Assembly: GCF_900187015.1 (NCBI RefSeq)
Contig: NZ_LT906479.1
Coordinates: forward strand, 1,922,001-1,986,000
DNA from: Serratia ficaria
GTDB taxonomy: Bacteria; Pseudomonadota; Gammaproteobacteria; Enterobacterales; Enterobacteriaceae
DNA: 64,000 nt
Direction of reading: 5' to 3'
Positions 45,606 through 56,201 of the stretch are shown one piece after another. Within the stretch, counting starts at the first letter, position 1. The number at the start of each line of letters is the position of its first letter. Made by a program: the position numbers and the translations under genes. The notes beneath the pieces are model-generated. The model was not told the DNA's origin. It did no database searches and was given only the letters and a program-made list of their open reading frames with translations.

Positions 45606-46223
45606 TCATTTTATGCCGGCTATCGCCAGCAGCGCGCCGAAGGCGATCAATAGCCCGCCGAAGGCGCGGTCGATGCCGGTGCGCAGCCGCAGGAAACGGG
45701 CGTTGATCCCCGGCGCGGAGAACAGCAGCGCCACGGCGCTGAACCACAGCACGTGGGCTGCGGCGATAAACAGCCCATAGCCGATTTGCACCCCGAGCGA
45801 GGTATGCGGATCCACCACCTGCATAAACAGGCTGACGATGAAAATGGTGGTCTTGGGGTTCAGCACGTTGGTCAGGAAACCGGTTTTCAGCGCGGCGAAA
45901 TCGCCGATCGCGGCTGCAGGGGCCTCTGCGGCGTCGGCGTGCCGGGCCGCGTTACGCAGCAGTTTGATGCCGAGATAAATCAAATAGGCGGCGCCGATCC
46001 CCTTGAGCAGGTTGAACAGCCATAACGATTGCTGGATCAGCACGCCGACGCCGACCAGCGTGTAGCTGACGTGAACCAGCACGCCGGCGCCGATGCCGCA
46101 GGCGGTCAGCATGCCGGCGCGGCGGGAAAGCAGCAGGCCGTTGCGCGACACCATCGCGAAGTCCGGGCCGGGGCTGATCACAGCGAGTAAAGTGATGGTG
46201 ACGACGGCGATGAGTTCGGTCAT
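45606..46223 (-). CDS. LysE/RhtB-family amino-acid exporter
   Basis: This 205-residue, six-helix protein carries the family signature near the N-terminus (I-S-P-G-P-D-F-A-M-V) and the L-N-P-K-T mid block. The family exports amino acids such as threonine, homoserine, lysine, arginine or leucine. The substrate here is open. A LysR-type regulator gene faces it across 68 bases, which suggests that regulator controls it. Confidence 0.92.
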   Translation of the reverse strand: MTELIAVVTITLLAVISPGPDFAMVSRNGLLLSRRAGMLTACGIGAGVLVHVSYTLVGVGVLIQQSLWLFNLLKGIGAAYLIYLGIKLLRNAARHADAAEAPAAAIGDFAALKTGFLTNVLNPKTTIFIVSLFMQVVDPHTSLGVQIGYGLFIAAAHVLWFSAVALLFSAPGINARFLRLRTGIDRAFGGLLIAFGALLAIAGIK

Positions 46224-46291
46224 AGTTATCCTATCGATAAATCAGCAGAGAGTGACTGATTTATAAGGGGTATCACCGAGGGTGACAAACG

Positions 46292-47215
46292 ATGAAAACT
46301 GACGATATCGGTGAGAAAAACTCACGCAAGATCGATAGGCCGCTGTCGCTGGGCGGCCTGCGCTGCTTCGAAGCCGCCGCGCGGCTGGAAAGCTTCACCC
46401 AGGCGGCGCATAGTCTGAGCCTGACGCACGGCGCCGTCAGCCGCGCGGTGCGGGGGTTGGAACAGGAACTGGGCATTGCGCTGTTCGAGCGCCGCCACCG
46501 GCGGGTATACCTCACCGCGGCGGGGCGCCGGCTGTTTCAGGCGGCGCAGCAGGCGTTTGGCATCCTGCAGCACACGGCTCAAGAGCTGCGGCAACAGGCG
46601 CAGGACGCGCCGCTGGTATTGTCCTGCGAGCCGACGCTGCTGATGCGCTGGCTGATCCCGCGTCTGTCGGCCTTTCAACGGGCGCATCCGGATATCACTC
46701 TGCAGCTGGTGGCCGGCGGCGGGGCGTTTTCGTTTCACGACGGCATTACGGCGGCGATCAGGCGCAATGATTTTGACTGGGGCGATCAGACGCACAGCGT
46801 GGCGCTGTTCAACGAAAAAGTGGGGCCGGTGTGCCAGCCGCAGGCGTTGCCGCGGGTGGTGTCTGCGGTTGGCGGTCTGCAGCGGCTGCGGGACGATGCC
46901 CTGCTGTTGCATGCCGCGACCCGGCCGGGCGCCTGGCGGCGCTGGGCGCAGCAACAGGGAGTCTCGCTGGAAGGCCATCCCGAGCAGCGCTTCGACCATT
47001 TCTATTTCAGTTTGCAGGCCGCGGCGGCGGGGCTCGGCGTGGCGATAGGCCCGTGGCAGCAGGTGCGGGACGACTTGGCAGCCGGGCTGCTGAGCGCCCC
47101 CTTCGGCTTCACGCCGGACGGCAGCGGCTACTATTTGCTGACGCGGCAGGCCATCGCGCCGGGCAGCGCGCTGGCCCGGCTGGCGGCATGGCTGCAGCTT
47201 GCGGCAGACGCCTGA
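46292..47215 (+). CDS. LysR-family transcriptional regulator (GcvA-like)
   Basis: This 307-residue regulator has an N-terminal winged HTH (about 20-80: L-R-C-F-E-A-A-A-R-L-E-S-F-T-Q-A-A ... L-T-H-G-A-V-S-R-A-V-R-G-L-E) and a periplasmic-binding-like sensor domain. The pattern with P-L-S-L-G-G-L-R-C-F is of the GcvA branch. It is divergent from the exporter, its likely target. GAGGG precedes the ATG. Confidence 0.92.
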   Translation: MKTDDIGEKNSRKIDRPLSLGGLRCFEAAARLESFTQAAHSLSLTHGAVSRAVRGLEQELGIALFERRHRRVYLTAAGRRLFQAAQQAFGILQHTAQELRQQAQDAPLVLSCEPTLLMRWLIPRLSAFQRAHPDITLQLVAGGGAFSFHDGITAAIRRNDFDWGDQTHSVALFNEKVGPVCQPQALPRVVSAVGGLQRLRDDALLLHAATRPGAWRRWAQQQGVSLEGHPEQRFDHFYFSLQAAAAGLGVAIGPWQQVRDDLAAGLLSAPFGFTPDGSGYYLLTRQAIAPGSALARLAAWLQLAADA

Positions 47216-47224
47216 ACGTGAAAA

Positions 47225-47800
47225 TCAAAAGGCGACGTTGCGGATGAAGCGCAGCGGCTGCTCGCCGCGGTTGGCGTAGGCGTATTTTTGGTCGCTGTTG
47301 AACACCTGGGTTTCACCGGCCGCCAGGGTCAGGGTTTGCCGCTCCAGCAACAGCGTCAGGGTGCCGGCGAGCACATAGATGATCTCGTTCCAGCCTTCGG
47401 CGTCCGGCACCGAGTCGTAATGTTCACCCGGCATCAGCGTCCATTCCCACAGCTCCACCCGTTGGTGCGCCGGCACGCTGGCGGCGAACAGCGCCTGGCT
47501 GGCCGGCTGCGCGCCTTGCCAGGCCAGCTCGCCGACCAGATGGCTGCCGCGCGCTTCCGGCGCCTGGATCAGGTCGGTGAACGAGGTGCCCAGCGCGGCG
47601 GCGAGCTTGTCCAACACCGCCAGGCTGACGTTGCGATCGCCGGCCTCGATCCCCGCCAGCATGCGGCGGCTGACGCCCGAAAGTTCGGCCAGCGCCATCT
47701 GGCTGAGACCCGCCTGCTGGCGGTAACCGCGCAGGTTGCTGCTCAGATATTGCAGCACCTTGGGCGGGGGGTTTTTCGCGTTGTGCGGCGTATTGCTCAT
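47225..47800 (-). CDS. XRE-family regulator with cupin domain
   Basis: From the ATG at 47800 (M-S-N-T-P-H-N) this is a 191-residue protein; an upstream ATG at 47818 would add six residues. It has an XRE helix-turn-helix (about 20-75: L-S-Q-M-A-L-A-E-L-S-G-V-S-R-R-M-L) and a C-terminal cupin barrel (about 100-190) of the sensor type. Such proteins usually repress an adjacent catabolic or export gene. Here an EamA transporter is divergently transcribed from an adjacent promoter, the natural target. Confidence 0.88.
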   Translation of the reverse strand: MSNTPHNAKNPPPKVLQYLSSNLRGYRQQAGLSQMALAELSGVSRRMLAGIEAGDRNVSLAVLDKLAAALGTSFTDLIQAPEARGSHLVGELAWQGAQPASQALFAASVPAHQRVELWEWTLMPGEHYDSVPDAEGWNEIIYVLAGTLTLLLERQTLTLAAGETQVFNSDQKYAYANRGEQPLRFIRNVAF

Positions 47801-47867
47801 AACAAGGCTTTGTCTCATACTGGCAGGATCTGTGCATTATATTGCACCCAGCAGGAAGGGCAAGCCG

Positions 47868-48785
47868 GTGTCAGCAGTAAAAAAATCCTTTATTTCCGCC
47901 GTTATTCCGCAGATTAGATTGCAGGAGGCGGTGTTGATCTTCATCACCATGATCTGGGGCGGAACCTTCCTGGCGGTGCAGCATGCGATGCAGGTCAGCG
48001 GGCCATTCTTTTTCGTCGGGCTGCGTTTCGCCACCGCCACGCTGGTGCTGACGCTGTTTTCCCTGCGGGCGCTGCGCGGCCTGACCTGGTACGAACTCAA
48101 GGCCGGCATGCTGATCGGCGTGTCGATCATGTTCGGCTACGGGTTGCAAACCGTCGGGCTGCAAACCATCAGCAGCAGCCAGTCGGCGTTTATCACCGCC
48201 CTGTACGTGCCGATTGTCCCGTTGCTGCAGTGGCTGGTGTTGGGGCGGTTCCCCGGCATCATGTCCTGGATCGGCATTTTACTGGCCTTCACCGGGCTGA
48301 TGCTGCTGGCGGCGCCGAGCAGCGCCGACATGACGCTGAGCATCGGCGAGATCCTGACGCTGGTCGGCACCCTGGGCATGGCCGCGGAGATAGTCCTGAT
48401 CGGCGCCTACGCCGGCAAGGTGAATATCCGCCGGGTAACCATCGTACAGCTGGCGACCGCTTCGCTGGCCTCGTTCCTGATGATGGCGCCGACCGGTGAA
48501 TCGACGCCGCCGTATTCGGACTATCTGTTATACAGCGCCATCGGTCTGGGGCTCGCCAGCGCGATGATCCAGCTGACCATGAACTGGGCGCAGCGCAGCA
48601 TGTCGCCGACGCGCGCAACGGTGATTTATGCCGGTGAACCGGTATGGGCCGGGGTGGTGGGGCGCATCGCCGGGGAACGTCTGCCGGGCGTCGCGCTGTT
48701 GGGCGGGGCGATGATCGTGATCGGGGTGCTGGTGAGCGAGCTGCGCCTGCGCCGCAAGGGAAAGCCCGCCGCAGTGGCGGAATAG
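47868..48785 (+). CDS. EamA-family (DMT) transporter
   Basis: The start is GTG at 47868 after GGAAGGG (47854-47860). The longer frame would reach into the divergent regulator gene. The 305-residue product has ten membrane helices in two EamA repeats (W-G-G-T-F-L-A-V-Q in the first). The family exports metabolites such as amino acids or nucleosides. The substrate is unknown. Probably under the XRE-cupin regulator. Confidence 0.9.
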   Translation: MSAVKKSFISAVIPQIRLQEAVLIFITMIWGGTFLAVQHAMQVSGPFFFVGLRFATATLVLTLFSLRALRGLTWYELKAGMLIGVSIMFGYGLQTVGLQTISSSQSAFITALYVPIVPLLQWLVLGRFPGIMSWIGILLAFTGLMLLAAPSSADMTLSIGEILTLVGTLGMAAEIVLIGAYAGKVNIRRVTIVQLATASLASFLMMAPTGESTPPYSDYLLYSAIGLGLASAMIQLTMNWAQRSMSPTRATVIYAGEPVWAGVVGRIAGERLPGVALLGGAMIVIGVLVSELRLRRKGKPAAVAE

Positions 48786-48803
48786 GGCCCGGCGTACCGG
48801 GCC
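48786..48803. terminator. Hairpin between converging EamA gene and rutG
   Basis: GGCCCGG/CCGGGCC arms (48786-48792 and 48797-48803) enclose CGTA in the 27-base gap between two converging stops. There is no T-run on either side. Confidence 0.45.
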
Positions 48804-48812
48804 GCACCGGTT

Positions 48813-50132
48813 TCAGGGCGCTTGCTTCTCCGCCAGCGGTAAAATCCTGCGGTTGCGCAGCAGCGCATTGAGGAAGATGGCGCCGAAGGTTGCGGTGCCG
48901 ATGCCGCCCATCGTGAAGCTGCCGAGCGACAGCGCGAAATCGCCGGCGCCCAGCACCAGGGTGACCGCCACCATAATCAGATTGCCGTTGTCCGCCAGAT
49001 CCACCTTGTTTTGCACCCAGATGCGCGCGCCGGCGACGGCGATCAGGCCGAACACCACCACCGACGCGCCGCCGAGCACCGGCCCGGGGATGGTGTGGAT
49101 CAACGCGCCGAACTTCGGCGAAAAGCCCAGGGCGATGGCCACCGCCGCAGCGGCGACGAACACCAGCGTGGAGTACACCTTGGTGACCGCCATTACGCCG
49201 ATATTCTCGGCATAGGTGGTGACGCCGGTTCCGCCCGCCGATCCGGACAGCATGGTCGCCAGCCCGTCGCCGACGAAGGCGCGGCCGATATAACGATCGA
49301 GATTCTGGCCGGTCATGCTGGCCACCGCCTTGACGTGGCCGAGATTTTCCGCCACCAGAATGATCGCCACCGGGGCGATCAAGAGCATGGCGTGCAGGTT
49401 GAACACCGGCGCGGTGAACTGCGGCAGGCCGAACCAGGCCGCCTGGCTCAACGCGCGGTAATCCACCGGTTTGCCCAGCCCGAGGCCGTTGGTCGCCGCC
49501 ACATAAATCAGGTAGGCGGCGATCAACCCGGCCAGCAGCAACAGCCGCTGCATCAGGCCGCGGGTAAACACCGCTACCGTGCCGATGCACAGGATGGTCA
49601 CCACCGCCATCCAGCTGTCGAATGCGGTGGCGGAAACGCTGCGCACCGCAATCGGCGCCAGATTGAGCCCGATGGCCATCACCACCGCGCCGGTGACCAC
49701 CGGCGGCATCAGCCGCTCGATCCAGCGGGTGCCGATCCTCATCACCACCAGGCCAATCAACAGATACGCCATGCCGCAGGCGATAATGCCGCCCAGCGCC
49801 AGCGCGATGTTGGGGTTGGCGCCCTGGCCGCCGTAGCCGGTCAGGGCGATCACCAATCCGACGAAGGCGGCGCTGGATCCGAGGTAGCTCGGCACCCGGC
49901 CGCCCACCACCAGAAAGAACAGCAGGGTACCGATGCCGGACATCAATATCGCCAGGTTGGCGTCGAACCCCATCAGCAACGGCATCAGCACGGTGGCGCC
50001 AAACATCGCCACCGCGTGCTGCAACCCCATGATCAGGGTCTGACCCAGCGGCAGCCGCTCATCGGGGGCGACTACCGCGCCGTCCAGGCTGCCTTGTTTG
50101 ATGCGCCATTGGGGAAACCAGGTATTCGCCAT
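48813..50132 (-). CDS. rutG: RutG, pyrimidine permease
   Basis: This 439-residue protein of the uracil/xanthine (NCS2) permease family closely follows E. coli RutG: V-V-A-P-D-E-R-L-P near the start, G-L-Q-H-A-V-A-M-F-G, L-V-A-E-N-L-G-H and G-G-T-G-V-T-T-Y-A-E-N-I-G. It imports uracil and other pyrimidines. It is the last gene of the rut operon. The start at 50132 has GGAG at correct spacing; the ATG at 50138 touches that GGAG. Confidence 0.96.
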   Translation of the reverse strand: MANTWFPQWRIKQGSLDGAVVAPDERLPLGQTLIMGLQHAVAMFGATVLMPLLMGFDANLAILMSGIGTLLFFLVVGGRVPSYLGSSAAFVGLVIALTGYGGQGANPNIALALGGIIACGMAYLLIGLVVMRIGTRWIERLMPPVVTGAVVMAIGLNLAPIAVRSVSATAFDSWMAVVTILCIGTVAVFTRGLMQRLLLLAGLIAAYLIYVAATNGLGLGKPVDYRALSQAAWFGLPQFTAPVFNLHAMLLIAPVAIILVAENLGHVKAVASMTGQNLDRYIGRAFVGDGLATMLSGSAGGTGVTTYAENIGVMAVTKVYSTLVFVAAAAVAIALGFSPKFGALIHTIPGPVLGGASVVVFGLIAVAGARIWVQNKVDLADNGNLIMVAVTLVLGAGDFALSLGSFTMGGIGTATFGAIFLNALLRNRRILPLAEKQAP

Positions 50133-50165
50133 CGTCATCTCCAGAGTGTGGGGGAACGTCGAACG

Positions 50166-50702
50166 TTACTGCGCGGCCGCCCGCGGGAGCGGGTGGTAGC
50201 GGCGATCGAAATAGGCCAGGCCGTGGCCGTCTTCGCTGCACGTCAGCGCAACCACCCGACAGAACAGAATGTCATGGGTGCCGACGCTGACGATTTGCTC
50301 GATCCGGCAGTCGAACGAGGCCAGCGCGCCATGCAGCAGCGGCGCGCCGGTGGCCAGCGTTGACCAGCGAGCGGCGGAAAAGCGCAGCTCCATCGGCGTT
50401 TTGCCGCCGAACAGGTTGGACAGCGACTCATGTTCGGCCGCCAGCGTATTGACGCACAGCGCCTGATTTTGCTTGAACGCCGCGTACACCGACGCGGCGC
50501 GGTTCAGACACACCAGCAGCGTCGGCGGCGAGTCGGTCACGCTGCAAACCGCCGAAGCGGTAAATCCGGCGCGGCCGGCGGGGCCGTCGGTGGTGATGAT
50601 GTTCACCGCCGAGCCCAGGCGGGCCATGGCGTCGCGAAACTCCTGTTTTTCCACCTGCGGCGGCCGCGACGGCGCGCCGGAGATCAAAGGGGTGCCAGGC
50701 AT
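50166..50702 (-). CDS. rutF: RutF, FMN reductase of the pyrimidine pathway
   Basis: This 178-residue protein belongs to the flavin-reductase family ([22 protein letters not shown]). It supplies reduced FMN to RutA. It follows rutD directly with a 20-base gap; no rutE-type nitroreductase gene lies between, unlike in E. coli. Confidence 0.95.
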   Translation of the reverse strand: MPGTPLISGAPSRPPQVEKQEFRDAMARLGSAVNIITTDGPAGRAGFTASAVCSVTDSPPTLLVCLNRAASVYAAFKQNQALCVNTLAAEHESLSNLFGGKTPMELRFSAARWSTLATGAPLLHGALASFDCRIEQIVSVGTHDILFCRVVALTCSEDGHGLAYFDRRYHPLPRAAAQ

Positions 50703-50722
50703 AATAAGATGTCTCCTGTGGC

Positions 50723-51508
50723 CTAAATCCGTCGCGGCTGCAACAGCCAGTCGAGCAGGATGCGGTTAAAGTTTTCCGGGTCGGTGACGCTCATCGCATG
50801 GCCGCCATAGCTCATCTGCGCCAGTTCGCCGTTCGGCAGCAGGTCCGCCAACGTGCGGGAGCAGTGATGGGGCACCAGCAGGTCGTCGCGCGAGCACAGC
50901 GCCAGCGTCGGCGTGGCGATGTCCGCCAGGTGGGGGCGAAAGTCGGCATTCATCAGCGCCTGCAGGCGCCGCAGCAGATTCTCCGTGCCCTGAAAGTGCG
51001 CCACCTGATGCGCCAGCTCCTCCGCCAGCAGCGCGTCATGGCGGGAAAGCCAGTCGGCGGGGAACAGAAACAGCGGCTGGGCGCGCACGTAGGCCGCGAC
51101 GCCGCTGTTGAGCAACAAATCCTGCCGAACGCTGAAGCAGCGCCGGGTCTGGCTGTCCAGCGCCGGCCAGCCGTTGACCACCGCCAGTTTTTCCACCCGT
51201 TGCGGGTGGCTGAGCGCCAGCTGCAGACCGATCATGCCGCCGAGCGCATGGCCAACGAAATGGCAGCGTTCAATATCGAGCGAATTCAGCAGCTGCAGCA
51301 CCTCCTCCGCCATATCGGCCATGCTGTAGCCGTCCGGCAGGCTCGCCGGGCTGCGGGCGGTGCCGCGGTGGTCGTACGCCACCACGCGAAAATGCTCTCC
51401 CAGCGCGGCGAGCTGCGGCTGCCAGAAACTGCCGGCGCCGCCGAGGCCGGCGGAGAGCACCAGCGTAGGCGCCAGCGGGGTGTCTTTTCCCGTAATTTCA
51501 AAATACAT
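50723..51508 (-). CDS. rutD: RutD, alpha/beta hydrolase
   Basis: This 261-residue alpha/beta hydrolase follows E. coli RutD (G-L-G-G-A-G, V-G-H-A-L-G-G as nucleophile elbow with Ala in place of Ser, Y-G-G-H-A-x-x-V-T-D-P-E end). It promotes the hydrolysis of the carbamate/aminoacrylate intermediate of uracil breakdown. GAGGAA precedes the ATG at 51508. The longer frame from 51538 would overlap rutC. Confidence 0.94.
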   Translation of the reverse strand: MYFEITGKDTPLAPTLVLSAGLGGAGSFWQPQLAALGEHFRVVAYDHRGTARSPASLPDGYSMADMAEEVLQLLNSLDIERCHFVGHALGGMIGLQLALSHPQRVEKLAVVNGWPALDSQTRRCFSVRQDLLLNSGVAAYVRAQPLFLFPADWLSRHDALLAEELAHQVAHFQGTENLLRRLQALMNADFRPHLADIATPTLALCSRDDLLVPHHCSRTLADLLPNGELAQMSYGGHAMSVTDPENFNRILLDWLLQPRRI

Positions 51509-51518
51509 CGAGGGTTCC

Positions 51519-51905
51519 TCAGCGTCCGATATGGGCAATGGTGGCGATTTCTATCAGTGCGTCCGGCTTGACCAGCCCGCACTGAATGCAGTAGCGCGCC
51601 GGTTTGTCGCCGGGGAAATACTCCGCATAGACCTGATTGACGGCGGCGTAGTTTTGCCAGTCGGTCAGGAATATCGAATTGAAGGTGACGTCGTCCATCG
51701 TGCCGCCGGCGGTTTCGATCACGCGCTTGATGGTCTCCAGCACGTGGCGGGTTTGCGCCGCGGCGTCGCCGACGTGCAGCACGTTATTGTGCCGGTCGAA
51801 CGCCAGCGTGCCCGAGACGTAAACCACGCCGTCGGCCAGCGTGCCGGGAACGAAGGGGGCCAGCGGCGTGCCGCTGCCCGGCGGCGTAATGGGTGTTTTT
51901 GGCAT
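51519..51905 (-). CDS. rutC: RutC, aminoacrylate deaminase-type protein
   Basis: This 128-residue RidA-family (YjgF) protein shows [16 protein letters not shown] and the R-Y-C-I-Q-C-G-L-V block as in RutC. It removes reactive 3-aminoacrylate formed from pyrimidine ring opening. It lies 33 bases after rutB. Confidence 0.95.
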   Translation of the reverse strand: MPKTPITPPGSGTPLAPFVPGTLADGVVYVSGTLAFDRHNNVLHVGDAAAQTRHVLETIKRVIETAGGTMDDVTFNSIFLTDWQNYAAVNQVYAEYFPGDKPARYCIQCGLVKPDALIEIATIAHIGR

Positions 51906-51938
51906 AGCGTTGCTCCTGATGCAGGCTGAAGGTCGCGG

Positions 51939-52684
51939 TTACGCCGACTGGCGGAGCGGGGCGCTCAACGCCTCGCAGAAGCTGTCGACGTCCGATACCC
52001 AGCCGAAGAAGGTTTCGATGTTGTACAGCGCCGCCTGCTGAGCGAACGCCGGCCCGGCCTGATGCGTGGCGTCCGCCAGCACGACGCCGAAATATTCGAG
52101 GAAAAAGCCGTCGCGCAGCGTGGATTCGACGCAGACGTTGGTGGCGATGCCGGTAAACACCAGGTGGTGAATGCCGTAGGAGCGCAGCAGGCTGTCGAGC
52201 TGGGTGTTGAAGAAGCCGCTGTAACGCGGTTTCGGCAGCACGATGTCGCCCGGCTGCGGCTGCAGTTCATCCACCAGGGCGTAGTCCCACTCCCCCTTGG
52301 CCAGCAGCTTGCCCAGCAGCTCCGGGCGCCGGCGCATGGTTTTCAGCGCGTTGGATTTATGCCAGTTGGGCGAACCCGGCCCGCCGGCCTCGAGGTACCG
52401 ATTGTCCCAGCCGTTCTGGAAAAAGATCACCCGGATGCCGGCGGCGCGCGCGGCGGCGATGGCGCGCTTGATATTGGCGATCACCGGCGCGGTGGCCGAA
52501 ACGTCGAAGCCGGCCAGATCGAGATAGCCGCCCTGCGAGGCATAGGCATTTTGCATGTCGACCACGATCAGCGCCGTTTCCTGCGGCGAAAACGCAATGG
52601 CCTCCGGACGGGCGGGCAGGGTGACTGCCGGGCCGGCGTCCGGCGAACCGCGATGAACCACCGGCTGACTATTCGTGCGTTCCA

Positions 52685-52685
<1 letters not shown>
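51939..52685 (-). CDS. rutB: RutB, ureidoacrylate amidohydrolase
   Basis: This 248-residue isochorismatase-like hydrolase has [12 protein letters not shown] (catalytic Asp), and the [11 protein letters not shown] block with the catalytic Cys. It splits ureidoacrylate to aminoacrylate, CO2 and ammonia. Its start overlaps the rutA stop by one base (TGATG). Confidence 0.96.
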
Positions 52686-53785
<1,100 letters not shown>

Positions 53786-53962
53786 GTAAACACCTCGGTC
53801 TGCTAAGGGACGGTTTCAGGCGCTGCTTGAGTGCTTCCTGCGGGTTCCGAATTGCGCGGCGCTGAAGAGGTTTTGCAAACCCGGTGCCAGTTTTTAAAAC
53901 GGGTTATTTATCAGTTTGTTGTCTGTGGTTTGCGGTTTCCGGTCGGAGCGAATGGTCCAAAA

Positions 53963-53978
53963 CAGACCATTTGGTCAA
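53963..53978. promoter_or_regulatory. RutR operator in the rutA-rutR gap
   Basis: GACCATTTGGTC at 53965-53976 is the palindrome GACCA-NN-TGGTC, matching the RutR consensus TTGACCA-NN-TGGTCAA. A further half-site TGGTC lies at 53953-53957. It would let RutR repress the rut operon, with uracil or thymine releasing it. Confidence 0.88.
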
Positions 53979-54116
53979 AAATAACTGCACGATAAACAGG
54001 CGGCCTTGCTCGTAAAAGGTGCAGGTTATCCCCTGAAGGAGGTAGGCAAAAGCGTGGGTTTCACCCGAAGGCTTTGCTATGCTGGCTGCCGAGTTCGCTA
54101 ACCCCAGGGAGCCGCA

Positions 54117-54755
54117 GTGAAGTCACCCACCGTCAAACCGTCTACGCGCCGTTCACGCGCGGTGGCCGCCAAACGCAGCACCATCATGGATGCGGCGCTG
54201 GAGTTTTTCTCGCTGTACGGCATTCATGGCACCAGCCTCGATCAGGTGGCGGAGCGCGCCGACGTCTCCAAAACCAATCTGCTGTACTACTTCCCGTCGA
54301 AAGAGGATCTGTACGTTGCGGTCCTGAAAGGCATTCTTGACGTCTGGCTGGCGCCGCTGAAGGCGCTGCGCGCCGATCAGGAGCCGCTGCAGGCGATCCG
54401 CGATTACATTCGCCTGAAGCTGGAGGTTTCGCGCCATCATCCGCAGGCTTCGCGGTTGTTTTGCCTGGAAATGATCCAGGGGGCGCCGCTGCTGAAGCGC
54501 GAGCTGGAAGGGGGGCTGAAGACGCTGGTGGACGAAAAGTCGGCGATGATCGAACGCTGGGTGGCCGCAGGCCACATTGCGGCGGTGGAGCCGCACCATC
54601 TGATTTTCATGCTGTGGGCCACCACCCAGCACTACGCGGATTTTTGGGTGCAGGTGGAAGCGGTGACCGGCAAGACGCTGGACGACGACGCCTTTTTCCG
54701 GCAAACGGTAGAGAATGTGCAGCGGGTGATTATCGATGGGATCCGGCCGCGCTGA
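54117..54755 (+). CDS. rutR: RutR, TetR-family pyrimidine-sensing repressor
   Basis: This 212-residue TetR protein has GTG start at 54117 behind AGGGAG. The HTH lies at about 20-65 (G-T-S-L-D-Q-V-A-E-R-A-D-V-S-K-T-N-L-L-Y-Y-F-P-S-K-E is read in short blocks). The sensor domain carries Trp/Phe pocket residues as in E. coli RutR. It faces the rut operon and has its operator in the gap. Confidence 0.95.
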   Translation: MKSPTVKPSTRRSRAVAAKRSTIMDAALEFFSLYGIHGTSLDQVAERADVSKTNLLYYFPSKEDLYVAVLKGILDVWLAPLKALRADQEPLQAIRDYIRLKLEVSRHHPQASRLFCLEMIQGAPLLKRELEGGLKTLVDEKSAMIERWVAAGHIAAVEPHHLIFMLWATTQHYADFWVQVEAVTGKTLDDDAFFRQTVENVQRVIIDGIRPR

Positions 54756-54771
54756 GCCGCCGGAGAAGCCT

Positions 54772-54792
54772 GGGGACGGGTTGCCCGTCCCC
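54772..54792. terminator. Hairpin between converging rutR and cycA
   Basis: GGGGACGGG (54772-54780) pairs perfectly with CCCGTCCCC (54784-54792) around TTG. Only two T follow on the + strand, so it may act with Rho. Confidence 0.5.
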
Positions 54793-54800
54793 TTGCCACA

Positions 54801-56201
54801 TCAAGCGGTTTTCTTCTTGCGCAGGAACAGGTAGGACAGGCCGAGCACCACAAACCACAGCGGCGTGACGATCAGCGCCTGGCGGGTATCTTCGCGCAGC
54901 GTCAGCAGCACCAGCACGAAGGCGAAGAACGCCATGCACACCCAGCACATCAGCTTGCCGGCCGGCATCTTGTAGATCGATTTCCGATGCAGCGCCGGGC
55001 GCTGTTTACGGTAAACCAGATACGAACACAGGATGATGGTCCAGACGAACATGAACAGGATCGCCGATACGGTGGTGACCAGGGTAAATACCGTCATGAC
55101 GTTCGGGATCAGGTAAATCAGCACCACGCCGCCCAACAGGCAGATGCAGGAGAAGGTCAGGCCGTTGGCCGGCACCGCGCGCTTTGACAAGTTGGCGAAC
55201 GATTTTGGCGCGTCGCCTTCCTGCGCCAGGCCGAACAGCATGCGGCTGGTGGAGAACACCCCGCTGTTGGCGGAAGAGGCGGCCGAGGTCAGCACCACGA
55301 AGTTGATGACGCTGGCCGCGGCCGGCAGGCCGATCAGCACGAACAGCTCGACGAACGGGCTTTTGTCAGCGACGACCGAGCTCCAGGGCGTGACCGACAT
55401 GATAACGATCAGCGCGAACACGTAAAACATGATGATGCGCAGCGGGATGGAATTGATGGCGCGCGGCAGCACTTTTTCCGGATCTTTGGTTTCCGCCGCG
55501 GTAGTGCCCACCAGCTCGATGCCGACGAAGGCGAACACCGCAATCTGGAAGCCGGCGAAGAAGCCGCTGATGCCTTTCGGGAACATGCCGCCGTCATTCC
55601 ACAGGTGCGAGAATGAGGCCACGCTGCCCGACGGGGACTGGAACTGCATGGCGATCATCACCAGCCCGGCGACGATCAGCCCGACGATGGCGACGATCTT
55701 GATCATCGCGAACCAGAATTCCATCTCGCCGAACATCTTCACCGTCGCCAGGTTCAGACCGAGCAACAACAGCACGCACAACAGCGAGGCGATCCATTGC
55801 GACAGCCCGGGGAACCAGAATTGGGCGTAGGCGGTGATCGCCACCACGTCGGCGATGCCGGTCACCACCCAGCAAAACCAATAGGTCCAGCCGGTGAAGA
55901 AGCCGGCCCAGGGGCCGAGCAGGTCCGCCGCGAAGTCGCTGAAGGATTTGTATTCCAGGTTGGACAGCAGCAGCTCGCCCATGGCGCGCATCACGAAGAA
56001 CAGCATAAAGCCGATGATCATGTACACGAAGATGATGGAAGGACCGGCCAGGCTGATGGTTTTGCCTGAACCCATAAACAGACCCGTACCGATGGCACCG
56101 CCGATGGCGATCAGTTGAATATGTCGGTTGGTTAGGTTTCGCCGTAGATGATCTTCTGATGCGGGCGTCGCATCCGTCGCTATTTTAGAGTGATCTACCA
56201 T
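54801..56201 (-). CDS. cycA: CycA, D-serine/D-alanine/glycine permease
   Basis: This 466-residue APC permease with 12 helices closely follows E. coli CycA: L-R-R-N-L-T-N-R-H-I-Q-L-I-A-I-G-G, the W-F-C-W-V-V-T-G-I-A-D block and E-T-K-D-P-E-K all match. It imports D-serine, D-alanine, glycine and D-cycloserine. The start at 56201 (M-V-D-H-S-K) matches the E. coli start. A longer frame from 56228 is possible. Confidence 0.96.
   Translation of the reverse strand: MVDHSKIATDATPASEDHLRRNLTNRHIQLIAIGGAIGTGLFMGSGKTISLAGPSIIFVYMIIGFMLFFVMRAMGELLLSNLEYKSFSDFAADLLGPWAGFFTGWTYWFCWVVTGIADVVAITAYAQFWFPGLSQWIASLLCVLLLLGLNLATVKMFGEMEFWFAMIKIVAIVGLIVAGLVMIAMQFQSPSGSVASFSHLWNDGGMFPKGISGFFAGFQIAVFAFVGIELVGTTAAETKDPEKVLPRAINSIPLRIIMFYVFALIVIMSVTPWSSVVADKSPFVELFVLIGLPAAASVINFVVLTSAASSANSGVFSTSRMLFGLAQEGDAPKSFANLSKRAVPANGLTFSCICLLGGVVLIYLIPNVMTVFTLVTTVSAILFMFVWTIILCSYLVYRKQRPALHRKSIYKMPAGKLMCWVCMAFFAFVLVLLTLREDTRQALIVTPLWFVVLGLSYLFLRKKKTA

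Noticed and set aside
49011-50363. 450-codon + strand frame across rutG/rutF
   Set aside because: Antisense to two clear rut genes, with His/Gln/Arg-rich low-complexity translation.
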